Below the pieces are notes generated by a model that worked only from the letters and a program-made list of their open reading frames with translations, had not been told where the DNA came from and ran no database searches. This document shows, one piece after another, positions 35,586 through 46,203 of a stretch of DNA of 64,000 bases. The DNA comes from Rhynochetos jubatus (taxonomy: Eukaryota > Chordata > Aves > Eurypygiformes > Rhynochetidae), in contig CM050653.1 in assembly GCA_027574665.1 (NCBI GenBank), positions 12,856,664 through 12,920,663 of the forward strand, in the 5' to 3' direction. Position 1 is the stretch's first letter. Every line of letters starts with the position of its first letter. Both the position numbers and the translations under genes were made by a program.

Positions 35586-37047
35586 ACAGTCCATCTATCA
35601 TTCTAATGTCATTATTTGTCTTATGATAAATACTGTCAAGATTGGTAGATAATGATTAGATTTCCAAACTCTAAAATGGAGACAGAAAGGGGTCTTTAAA
35701 GTGCACTGAAAGGTAAACTAGATAGATAGAAATTCCAGAAGTTTGGTCTTCTATGTTGAAGACAAAGAGGGTCAAACTGACCACAATATGAGCTCAAGGA
35801 ACATAGCTGCAGACAGAGAAAAAAGGTAGCAGGGGACACAGAACATGAGCTTTCAGCTTTGTTACTCCCGTGCTTATTGATACTTATTTCCTGCTAAATG
35901 AGACAAGTTAAATTGTCTTAATTATGCCGCTCAAGAATAAAAAAGGCCTCCAAATAGATCTTCCTTAGTAAGATGTAGCAGAAGACGCCTCGCAGCTAGT
36001 AATCGGCAGATCACATTTTGGCATACTGCGAATGAGATGGTCAGACCCTCCTTGCCCCTTTCTCTGTCCATGTGAGCAAATGAGAACTAGTTCATTTGCT
36101 GTGACTGTCAATCAATTACAACTCTCGCTCTGAGCAAATATCAAACACTCCGCTCAAGAGATATTGTGCCTAAATGTTCTGGCTAACAATTGCCAGCTTT
36201 AGTTATTAATTCTACGGTAGGTGAAGCTGAGAGATAAATTTGGTTATAGAAGATTTAACAGAGGTTATATTTATTAACCCTTATTTAATCATCTCAGCCA
36301 AGCAAACAGCGTTGATCAACAGCATAGAGCTATAGTTCAATATTTACACCTTGCATGAAAATATGGCATTTAATCTAATCAAGTTGGCCAGTGCTGAACA
36401 TGCCACATTAAATGTTTGCTCTTCAAATCTGGAGTTCATTCATTCTGTCATTCTAATTCCCGAACCCAATTTGAAAATAGTTTGCATTACATGCTATCTT
36501 GCAGCTTTATGTGTTTGCCTACTAAACACAGGTTAAATGACCTTGTCTTGTGAATGTGACATTGTTAAAATCAAAGAATAAATGCAACAGTATTATCTAC
36601 TAAAAGAAAAACTAATGCATTGCTAAAAGGAAAAAGAAAAAAATATATCTCTATTTGTAACAGTTCTTTAGGTACCAAAAATAGTCTCGTTTTTTGTTCC
36701 TCAGCAGAACGTGAGCAGCTTGTGTGCTGACTGAAATTTTTTTCTCTTCCCATTTCAGTCAAATCTTTTAAGCAGTAGATTGAAAGATGAATAAACAAAT
36801 GGGGACACAGCAAAAATAAACAGTGTAAAGTTAAAATCTGTTTTAAAAATTACAGTCTAAAACAATGCAGTGAAGCCTGACTCTAATCTCACAAAAACCA
36901 GTCCCAGTAAAGCAGGAGTAATTCTAATGATCTTGAAGCAGGTACAATGGGAGAAATGAGACCACAGTCAAAACCTTATTTCCTCGTTGTTTCTTGTGTT
37001 TCTTATACTGTAACAGTGACAGCAAGGAAAAAAAAATCCATCTGTAT
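35586..37047. other. Unique sequence with conserved-element-like texture
   Basis: No gene or transposon. From about 35880 to 36530 the DNA has AT-rich homeodomain-type motifs (GTCAATCAATTACA at about 36107, GTCTTAATTATGCC at about 35914, TTAGTTATTAATTC at about 36200) separated by non-repetitive sequence. This is the look of vertebrate conserved non-coding elements. A near-palindrome is centred on GAACTAGTTC at 36084-36093. Function is inferred only. Confidence 0.4.
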
Positions 37048-37049
37048 TT

Positions 37050-37133
37050 AAAAAAAAAAACAAAACAAAACAAAACAAACAAACAAAAAAACCAAACAAA
37101 CACCACAAAACCAAGCCAACAAACAAACAAACA
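37050..37133. repeat. A-rich (CAAA)n/(CAAAA)n low-complexity tract
   Basis: A run of A is followed by CAAAA and CAAA units, decaying into CCAAG words. It ends about 15 bp before the ERVL 5' LTR. Confidence 0.85.
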
Positions 37134-37147
37134 GTTTTATTGTCAAT

Positions 37148-37489
37148 TTATCCATAGTTTGGCTGGGACAGAGCTAATTTTCTTCTTGGAATAGTGTTTA
37201 GTTTTGGATTTCACTTGAGAATAATATGATGCACACTGCTTTTTTAGTTGTTGCTAAGCGGTTCTTATAATAAGTCAAGGACTTTTCAGCTTCCCGTGGT
37301 CTGCCAGCGAGGAGGTGCACAAGAAGCTGGGAGGGAGCACAGCAGGGACAGCTGACCCAAAGTGGCCATGTCATGCTCAGTATATAAATTAGGAAGAGTT
37401 GGCTGGGGGGCAGTAACCATGGCTCAAGAACTGGCTGGGCATCCATCAGCAGGTGGTGAGCAATTGTATTGTGTATCACTTGAATTGCA

Positions 37490-37556
<67 letters not shown>

Positions 37557-37716
37557 TCTCTTCCCTTGCTGACCTATTAAGCCATCTTTATTTCAAACCA
37601 TGGGTTTTACCATTTTTTTCTGATTCTCCTCCCCATCCCTCCAGGGGCTGGGGGGGAGCGAGTGAGCTTGGTGATAAGCATGGTGCTTAGTTGGCACCTT
37701 GGGTTAAACCACAACA
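37148..37716 (+). mobile_element. ERVL 5' LTR
   Basis: Starts with a degraded end before GTTTGGCTGGGACAGAGC, then AATTTTCTTCTTGGAATAG, and ends GGGTTAAACCACAACA. It keeps a TATA-like box (TATATAAAT at about 37381) and a polyadenylation-like ATTAAG (about 37575). A long ATT array lies between them. The start base is uncertain by about 10 bases. Confidence 0.88.
37490..37556. repeat. (ATT)n microsatellite, about 22 copies, within the LTR
   Basis: An uninterrupted trinucleotide run inside the 5' LTR. The 3' LTR of the same provirus (about 40235-40268) and the solo LTR at 45.5-46.2 kb have shorter or degenerate TTAT-rich sequence at the same relative position, so the array grew from a seed built into the LTR. 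Confidence 0.95.
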
Positions 37717-38190
37717 GCCCTTTCTGGTGCACAATATGGGGCACAAAGGATTGAGATAACAACAGATTTCACCAGAGTGTGTTAAGGCAAATTTATTATA
37801 AGCATTCATTGTATTAGTTTAAGTGTTGCTGGTCACAATATGTTGATTGATTTATTCTCAAAGTTGTGCTTGTTCTCACAGCTGTGTTATGTAACACCTC
37901 ACTTGCTACATATGTTCCCTGTTGTGCTGTTTATCATCTATGGGAGCTGGGTGAATACTATGACTTTGCTGTACATTGTAACACTGGCTTATGATATGAT
38001 AAAATTAATAACCTGGCATTTGTACTCAGCATTGCCGTCATCTCCGTACTTTGGGAGCTATCTAGCAGAAACTATTAATAATTACAATGTTTACCTTTTC
38101 TCCTCAGAGATCCAATCCGTGAAGGAGACACCTTCCTTCATCTTCCCCTTCTCCTCCAGGCTAGTTACAATAGTTCCTGAGAAATTCTGA
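37717..38190 (+). other. ERVL leader with primer-binding-site-like motif
   Basis: Eight bases after the LTR end is TGGTGCACAATATGGGGC (37725-37742), in the place where a retroviral tRNA primer-binding site begins with TGG. The specific tRNA cannot be assigned given the mutations. The following 450 bases are the noncoding leader before gag. Confidence 0.65.
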
Positions 38191-38192
38191 AT

Positions 38193-39300
38193 ATGCTTGG
38201 GAGGGACGTTCCAACCAAGATGCTCCTATTCCTAGATCTTCTGAGTGTTTTTCCGGTCTTTCTCAGAGTTAAACAACCACCCCATCTGCTACCAGGGCTC
38301 AGTGTAAATGCATGCGCTGTGCGACTACTCAAACCCCTACGACAGGCACCAAGGCTACTCCAACCCTGGCGACAGGCACTGCAGATGAACCAGAGAACCA
38401 ACCCATGCCGGTATCAGTCTCCCTATACACAAGAATTGGACAGGAAAGCTCATTTAGTAACAGATGACCATGAAGAGCCATCAAGGGAACAAAAGGAGGA
38501 AGATGCAGAACCAGAGAGAACCACCTGATCCCTATCCCTGAGTGAGCTGCAAGATATGCAAAAAGGCTTTCGCCATCATCCACGCAAGCACATTGTCACC
38601 TTTCTGCTCCAATGTTGTGATAATGGGGCCAGTAGCCTGGAATTAGAGGGTAGGGAATGCAATTCCAATCTGACATGAAGGAAAGGTATCCCTCGAAGGA
38701 AGATGTTATATGTCACCCAGGCAAATGGACCACCATGGAGAGAATCATCCAGTACCTGAGGGAATTAGTCATCCTTGAGGTGATTTCTAATGACCCAGAC
38801 AACACCCAGTTACACACAGATCGAGATGAAGTCCAGTGCGCCCGATCCATGTGGCAGAAGTTTGTACGGAGTGCACCATTGTCATATGCCAATTCAACGG
38901 CAGTAATGACTTAGAAAGATGAAGAGGGATTAACAGTGGATGAACTGGCTGGCCAACTCTGTCAATATGAAGAAAATCAGTCTTAATCCCTAAGGGACTG
39001 CATCTTTTCTGTGGAAAAACTATCAAAAAATTCCAAAAACCTGTCTGAAGAACTGTTCTAGAAGTTCCAGCAATAGAGATGATGATATGTTCTATTTCCC
39101 ACCTGTATGGACCAGTATCTCAGCTGTTAGGAGAAAGCACTCATCTTCTCAAAAGCGAGCGTACAGGGGATATACACCTCAGGCCATCCTGTGGTTTTAC
39201 CTGTGTGATCACAGAGAGGGCATCCCACAAGTAGGATGGAAAACCTACCTCTACCCTAGAGGCACAGATATATGAGTTGCAAGGAGGAAAAATAACAATT
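38193..39300 (+). pseudogene. ERVL gag remnant, multiply broken
   Basis: Open pieces at 38193-38528, 38657-38914 and 39087-39275 lie in series on the plus strand with stops and frame changes between them. The middle piece includes ERYPSKEDVICHPGKWTTME and SDPDNTQLH-like acidic text; a stop (TAG) after AVMT at about 38914 is followed by readable sequence in the same frame. The order and composition match gag of bird ERVL elements (matrix/capsid). It cannot give a full protein. Confidence 0.75.
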
Positions 39301-39489
39301 AGGGGTTTTTCCAGGAAAATTACTGCTCCAGTTTCCAGTGAGCAGTTTCCCATACAGACAGGAAGGGCTGGTACGATTTATGATCTCAACAAAGGGAATT
39401 ATGATCTGTATTCACAAGAAGTGAGTAAGGGATACTATGACCAGGACTAGAGGGACTCTGCCTCCAGCCAGCAGAAGGAAGAGGACACC

Positions 39490-39780
39490 TGGGTTTATTG
39501 GACTGTGTGTATTCGATGGCCTGGCACATCAGACCCACAGGAATATAAGGCTCAGGCTCTAGTGGACACCAGTGCACAGTGTACCAAGCAATAAAGGCGC
39601 ACCACCCATCTGTATTTCTGGAGTGACAGGGGAACCCCAACAGTTAACTGTGTTGGAGGCTGAGATAAGCCTAACTGGGAATGAGTGGCAGAAGCATCCC
39701 ATTGTGACTGGCTGAGAGGCTCCAGCATACTTGGCAGAAACTACCTTAGGAGAGGGTATTTCCAGGATCTAAAAGGGTAA
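39490..39780 (+). pseudogene. ERVL protease remnant with altered active site
   Basis: The plus-strand frame through 39562-39582 reads VDTSAQC. Retroviral aspartic proteases normally carry D-T/S-G here, so the glycine is replaced by serine, a change expected to kill activity. Upstream text (IRWPGTSDPQEYKAQALVDT) and downstream VLEAEISLTGNEWQKHPIVT fit a protease fold. Further stops follow. Confidence 0.75.
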
Positions 39781-39939
39781 CGGTGGGACTTTGTTATGGC
39801 TGCCTTGGAGATGGAGTAAATAAAACAGCTGTCCACCTGGCCTGGTCTGTCAGATGACCCTTTGTTGTGGGGTTGCTGAGGGTTGAAGAACAATAGGTGG
39901 TGACTGCCACCACAACATTGCACTGGCGACAATATCACA

Positions 39940-40167
39940 CCAAGTGAGACTCCCTGATTCCCATCCATAAGCTGATTCATCAACTGGAGAGCCAAGGAGT
40001 GATCAGCAAGACTTGTTCACCCTTTAACAGCACCATCTGGCCAGTGCAAATCTTTAATGGAGAGTAGAGACTGACAGTGGACTATCGTGGCCTGAATGAT
40101 ATCACACCACCACTGAGTGCTGCCATGCTGACATGCTAGAACTCCAGTACGAACTGGAGTCAAAGGT
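39940..40167 (+). pseudogene. ERVL reverse transcriptase, N-terminal stub
   Basis: Contains the opening reverse-transcriptase text: LIHQLESQGVISKT, then IWPV, an in-frame stop, and LTVDYRGLND (about 40071-40100). This corresponds to the fingers before the catalytic aspartates. The sequence ends at about 40167 and jumps into LTR sequence, so the palm, RNase H and integrase are absent. Confidence 0.8.
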
Positions 40168-40405
40168 ACAAATGACTGGCTGGGTATCAGTCAGCAGGTG
40201 ACGAGCAATTGCATTGTGCAACATTTTGCATATTCTTCTGTTGTTTTTATTGTGATTATGATTATTTCTTTTCCTTCGCTGTCCTATTAAACTATCTTTA
40301 TCTTAACCCACATGTTTTACCTTTTTTTTCTGATTCTTCTTGCCATGACACCAGAGGGGAGAGGAGGGAGTGAGCGGCTTAGTCGCTGGCTAGGGTTAAA
40401 CAACA
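40168..40405 (+). mobile_element. ERVL 3' LTR, 5'-truncated
   Basis: Begins within the LTR at GACTGGCTGGGTATCAGTCA, aligned with the 5' LTR at about 37427, and runs to GGGTTAAACAACA. The polyadenylation-like ATTAAA (about 40288) is kept. The missing left half went with the pol deletion. The differences from the 5' LTR copy are spread along the whole length. Confidence 0.85.
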
Positions 40406-42619
40406 AAACTGTAAAAAATGTTAGTAACATGGTATCACAGCCAGCAGAACTAATTAGAAATTAGAGTATCATTAATTTTAAAATATCTGTATCTTTTACT
40501 TGTAGTAAATTTTAATATAGACTTCCTTCACAGGTGTACAACCTCTACAGATGTGAAAAACCTCAACTTGTATAAAAAGGCAGAACTGTGCCAGTCACCA
40601 CTAGAGGACTATCTCTGTGTTTCAAACGTTTCTTCAAAGAACCGATGACCAAAGCAGGCAACTGAAGTGAGAAAGGCAGGTCAGGACATGGCCACTCCAT
40701 CAGGCCATAATGGCACCAGGCTGTGCTGTGAGACGTACACGCTCCTGGAGCTAGCTCACTGCCAAACCCTGCAGCATAGATTAATCCTTTGAAACAGTCT
40801 TTATATTTTCAGCCCCACTTTAATCTATCGTGTGCAGCCAAGCACAGAAAACATTCTTCTACTGCTTCTGCATTTAGAAATACCAGTATTAATATAAAAC
40901 TTGTTTTAACAAAATATTGTTCCAATACTCAATGTGCTACTGTCTCCCTATTTTTTTATAATATATGCATGTAAATATATGCATATAATATTTCATAAAT
41001 AGTTTAGAGGGAAGAATATCAATATCATTGACAGTATAATACAAAGATAATAGTTATACACCAGCACATCCATTACACTAAGAATATTAAGTGACCTGTC
41101 CATGCTCACCAAGACAGACCAAGCAATAGATATCCAGACCCTTATTCACCTGCTCTAACTTAGATACCTGGAGGTTAAATTCTGCAATCACAGCTACTCA
41201 GCCTAAGTTTCACTTATGGCCAACAGAAGAAAAAATAGGAGAAAAAAAGAGCAGTTGAAAGATCCTTTCATCTCATCCTAAAGTAAGTTGCTTTCCAGAG
41301 GTCTAATTCTCTCCATCCACTGTGGAGGCAGCATAGGGCTCCTAGTTCAGACGTAGATAAATTAATACACTTAATTAATGTCTGATGATGTAGACCCACC
41401 CAAACCTCCCCATTCCTATGTTATATATGAATATGTATAAATAAATGTTATATATGCATGTGATGTGTAGAGGGAGACCTAGGTAGCTTGGTTCACGTTT
41501 CTCTGTATTTTTCCATTGCTTCCATTGGTACTTCATTCTCTTCCTTCCCTCCACTTACAAAATGTCTGACTGTTAAACACGATGAACTATTTTATTGTTA
41601 AGCATTTAAGAAGAGATAAATGATGGTTTGAATGTTAATGCACCAAGGTAGATCAGAATCTTAGCACTGTTAAATGGTTTCTGAGCCACTAGAGCATAGC
41701 GTCAGTGCTATAAAGCAGCACTCCCTGATGGATTGTTAGCAATACTCTAACTCTTTTCAGGACAATAATATTGACTTCACATTAGATAAACATGAATCTT
41801 CTAAACAAGAGGTGAATACACAGGAATCAGCCTCTTCTTCGTGTCTAGCAGCGAAGAGGCAGCAGGACACACTCTATAGAGTTTAATTTTAACTGTAATT
41901 AGCTTTTGCAGTGAAGTGCAGTAAGGTAACAAATGAAGCACAGGGTTGCAACACAGGACTAAGGAGAGAGTAGAGGAGGTCATTCTGTTTACCTTGACAA
42001 TTTTTGTTTTTCACAAACCCCATTATTAGTAAAGCACAGACATTAAATGACCCTTACGCTTTCAAAGAGGGAGTTGTGTGGAAGGAAAAAAAATAAAAAA
42101 CAGTGAGGTATTAAATCTGTGGTTGTAAGTTGCTCAAATGTGAGTGTTGACATGACAGGCAAAAGGATAGTCTTTCCTCTTTACCTGTATACCACAAACT
42201 AATGCAATGGCTCAGGGAAATCACTTAGCATTTACCATTTGGAAAGACATGGCTTATAACCCCAGCAGAAGTCACAGACATCAGTGCATTTTTACCTTCA
42301 TGAGTACAGTTTACTGGCTGGTAATGAGAAACAGAACAAATTCTGTCAACCAATATATAGGCATAAACCAAGAAAAATACACTACTACCAAGATTATGCA
42401 ACAAAATTCAAAAATATCAACCAAACAAAAGACTTTCCTATTAGGGGAAATTTTTAGAACTTTCTTTCCAGCAATTATTAGAAGTAAAACTTGTGTAAAG
42501 TTGCCATCAGAAATATCAACAAAGTGGGATTTGCTGATTTTCAAAACAATTATTAGATGAATGATTTTTAAATTCCCCTGTTGTTTAGAATTAGAGTAGT
42601 AAGTGTCTGGGAAAAAATC
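40406..42619. other. Unique sequence, no gene seen
   Basis: AT-rich. A TATA-like word (TATAAAAAGG at about 40573) stands alone without a transcript signature. AT-alternating patches lie at 40960-40992 and 41420-41465. A 117-codon frame at 42207-42560 overlaps an equally open 77-codon frame on the other strand and has no domain. Confidence 0.5.
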
Positions 42620-42656
42620 TTAAAAAAAAAAAAAAAAGAATTTTTTTTTTTTTTAA
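42620..42656. repeat. A-run/T-run inverted repeat
   Basis: A run of about 16 A is followed by GAA and then about 14 T, flanked by TT and AA. The two runs can pair with almost no loop, giving a potential hairpin or cruciform and a slippage-prone site. Confidence 0.9.
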
Positions 42657-45492
42657 ACTCACTGAACTAGGCTGATTTCCTAAGCATACTGAGTTCATGA
42701 ATTTCTATTCACACTCTCAACGTCTACAAGATCACTGAAAAATCCTTTTCACAGAAAAACTGTGATGTAGTTAAAATATTCACTGGTTGCACATCTTTTC
42801 TATACTCCACTTGGGTTTCATTTTAACTTAACTTGCTGGCACTTCAAAAAATTCTTACAGATAAATCCAGATTTTATATCCTTCATATACATATACCTTG
42901 CCTCACAAATCTCACCCTCATACAGAACACTGCAAGATAAGTGTGACATTAATAAAAAAGTTAAAATGAAAATATAGGCATTATCTTCCTTTGGAAATCT
43001 GGGAGTTTCTTCACTGCAAGTTTAGTTACTCTGGAGAAATACATGGTGTTTGTAAGGCAAAACAAAACTATGTTTTCACACATATTGTCCACAAAACTGC
43101 AATTTCCTTCAAAACTTAAGTGTAAGAAAAGAATGGCCAAGAAAAAGAAAATTTCTGAAGATTTATTTCAAAATTTGTCAAAAAATTGTGCCCAGTTTCA
43201 TTGCATGTTTAGAGGCTGAGTGCTTTTTTGTGTGTGTAACAACCCGGTCTCCCACATCTCCCTTACAATCGCTCGTGTAGCCTTGCCATTAGCTGCGTGG
43301 CTACTATGGGAGACAATCAAGGACAATCTTCCAAACCGCTGAAAGGAAAAAGGTATCAAAGAAACCCGACAGAAAAAAATTAAATGTATAGATATAGATA
43401 TATATGTGGCACCAGTGATACAGAGACCCCAAAAATGCTTTAAAGGCACTAATTATCCAAAGTTTGTAATGGCTGGGGATTACAGATTATTAAAGCACAT
43501 AAAAATAAAACACGTATAATAGAACCATATATCTATTATTAAATATTGATGCATACATTGAACTGTGCTTTAAAGTAAATGTCCTCTGATATTTACTTCA
43601 TCATTACTTTGCTCAGAGGTATTTTCCAGAGTATTATATTATACTATATTATATAAGGCCGTACCCTCAACTAGGATAAATCAGCTTCAAATGAGCTGCA
43701 CTGAGTTTAAACCATCTAGCCAATTTTCTTCATCATTTTACGAAAAGGCCCCTGCATGCAGCACAGAACTTGTGTTTGGACACGAACAAAAATAAGATTT
43801 TGAGTGTATGCACAGCAAGGAAAATTACTAGCTTTTGGATATTGCAGATTTAAGGGATATATGAGAAGATTACGAGATCTCAGACCTGACTATATTGCTT
43901 TGGAACCTGAACCAGGATAGACATGATGAAGAGGTTTAGCAGGGTGCATATAAGAAATTGGAATAAGCTGCAAGCGTGCAATAAAAATTACAGCAGGCAA
44001 TACAATATAATGATTTTACAAAGCGTTGGAAGCATCTGAAAGGGTTCATCTCAAGTTTTACTTACAAGTAAATTAATAACTTGGTCTCCAAGTACAGGCA
44101 AGTTTTCTGTCTCTCCTTCTCTTTTTTTTTTTTTTTCCCCTTCCAGCCCATCGGTTTTGGCTTAAGATACAATACATAAAAATATATCTGGAAACTCTTT
44201 TATGATTCATTTAATGTTCAGAACAACCTGAACAATGACTTCAAAACTTCAGTAAGTTTTTATTTTAATCCACTTCAAATTCAGAACAAAATAAACTTTT
44301 CCCAGTGAAGGGGGATGGGACAAGAGGGATTGCTCTCCAGCATGATGAAAAAGAGAAGCTGATCTTGAGATTCAGCCAGTTACAGAACAGATGATTTAGA
44401 GCTGATACCAAGTAAAGAGGTCACCTTGCTCAGCCTGCATTGCCTTTCTCACAGAATAAAAGAAAAAAATTGAATAGGGGAATACACAGGCTTGGCAGGA
44501 AAATGCAGTTATCAGAGAGATTTGCTAATTCAAGCCATCTCAAAACCAGCAAAAATTGACCTCAGTTCCCCAGGAACTACAAGATGGGCTGTCCCAGGAA
44601 TGAAAAAGGCCAAAGCAAGTGATGAAACTAAGGCAAAGGCCTCAGGTATAGGTTTGTCTTTTCTCAGGAGCAGTGGCAATGGTAACAGCTGGCTTGAGAA
44701 AGGCATCCCACACAACCCAGTCCCCTCACCAGGCATACCAACAGTTGCTGATTCCAGTTTTCAGGATACTGGCTAAGAGACAGTAGGCAGTTGGACTATG
44801 GCGCTTTGATGCCCTAGAGTATCCTGAATGAGATATGTTACATGTTCTGAGATTGGAGTTGGCCATTCTTCGTACAAGCTTGGACTAGGTTAAACTCAAT
44901 AATAGCCAGAAAAACAGAGCAAGACAGGAACAAATGAAAAACTATGCTTCAAGTAACCTGCTAGCTGATTAAATAACATATATGGTAAAAGAGCCTGCTG
45001 TCAAGTATGCTTTCTGTTCAGATAATGTTCTTTTTTCCTGTGTATTGAATAAAGAGATTAGGAAGAAATGAATAAAAAAAGAAGTGGTGCTCTGGCGAGC
45101 AGACAGGATCCTGCTGTCAGCACTGGAGTCAGAGCACTCACAGCACTGACCGCAACAGACGGTCCCAGCTTTTCACCTACATGCTGCTCTCTGCTACCTC
45201 ATGATAAAGCCATGTCTTCCTATAGATCAACTTTGAAGTCCCTCTCTTTAAAATAACCAGTTCTCACTAGCACGAGCTATCAAGTAGGAAGTACTTTACG
45301 ACTTAAACATCCTAGATAGGCTCCAACCAACATTTAGGCATATAAATGTAGGTATCTAAATGGAGGCACCTTCTGCTACTTATTTATGGTCCCACTATAC
45401 TCAATAGAAATCTAGGCAAAATAACCAACGGACTTCAGGACTGATGTCTGTCTTTAGGGTAAACTTTTTTATGCACACTCCTTCTTCCAAAT
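42657..45492. other. Unique sequence, no gene seen
   Basis: Short frames only (at most 94 codons). A GC-richer segment with several CpGs at 43235-43345 stands out from its surroundings. An AT repeat (TATTATATTATAC) lies at 43630-43660, and a T run of about 16 lies at 44122-44137. Confidence 0.5.
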
Positions 45493-46203
45493 TGTGCTGG
45501 GTTTTGTTGGGATAGAATTAATTTTCTTCACAGTAGCTAGTATGAGCCTGTGTTTTGCATTTGTGCAAAGAAGAATGTTGATAACACACTCAGGTCTTTA
45601 GTTCTTGCTAAGCAATGTTTATATCAAATCAAGGATATAAACTTTCTCATACTGCACCTATAATTCCAGATTCTTCTACAAGAAGCTGGGAGGAGACACA
45701 GACAGGACAGCTGATCCAAACTGATCAAAGGGATATTTCATTCCATAAACCGCCATGCCTAGTATGTAAGCTGGGGGGGAGTTGTCCAAGGGGTTCTCTC
45801 TCTGGCTGTGGCTCTTGCTGCTTGGGTACTGGCTGAATGTCAGTCAGTGGATTGTGAGCAATTGTATAATTTGGGGTTTTTTTTCCATTGCTATTTTCCT
45901 TTTCATTACATATTATTATAATCAGTAGTAGTATAGTAGTCATAGTATTTTGTAGTATTATTATTCTTTTCATTACATGCTATTAGCATTAGTATTAATA
46001 TTAGTATTTAGTATTTGTATTAGTAGCATCATTATTTTATTTCAATTTATTTCATTTATTTTTAATCATTAAACTGTTCCTATCTCAATCCATAAGTTCT
46101 CTTATCTCTGTTGTTCAAATCCCTCCCACAATCCACTGGGAGAGGGGCAGGTGAGTGAATGGCTGTGTGGTGCTTGATTGCTGAGTGAGGCTAAACCACG
46201 ACA
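45493..46203 (+). mobile_element. Solo ERVL LTR (plus)
   Basis: Begins TGTGCTGGGTTTTGTTGGGA, continues AGAATTAATTTTCTTCACAG and ends GAGGCTAAACCACGACA, which are the ends of the same family as the provirus LTR. The five bases either side (CAAAT left, CAAAG right) agree at four positions, a likely decayed target duplication. The TATA box has mutated (AGTATGTAAG at 45761) and ATTAAA remains (about 46068). At 45885-46060 an AT-rich degenerate ATT/TAG stretch replaces the pure array of the other copy and makes this LTR longer. Confidence 0.88.

Larger units (their letters stand above)
37148..40405 (+). mobile_element. Defective ERVL-type endogenous retrovirus (plus)
   Basis: A provirus in the order 5' LTR, leader, gag remnant, protease remnant, early reverse transcriptase, 3' LTR fragment. 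The internal part stops just after the first reverse-transcriptase motif and is joined directly to the middle of the 3' LTR, so most of pol and the start of the 3' LTR are deleted. In-frame stops and frame changes are common in gag. The two LTRs differ at many positions, pointing to an old insertion. No env-like sequence is seen, as expected for ERVL. No flanking target duplication is clear. Confidence 0.9.

Noticed and set aside
37362..37580. A protein with a poly-isoleucine run
   Set aside because: It is the translation of the ATT array within the ERVL LTR.
40560..40640. TATAAAAAGGCAG as a promoter or LTR
   Set aside because: An isolated TATA word; no LTR ends, polyadenylation signal or repeat resemblance nearby.
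41085..41165. A third MIR-like segment ('aagtgacctgtccatgctca')
   Set aside because: Only a loose resemblance over about 20 bases; not enough to claim.
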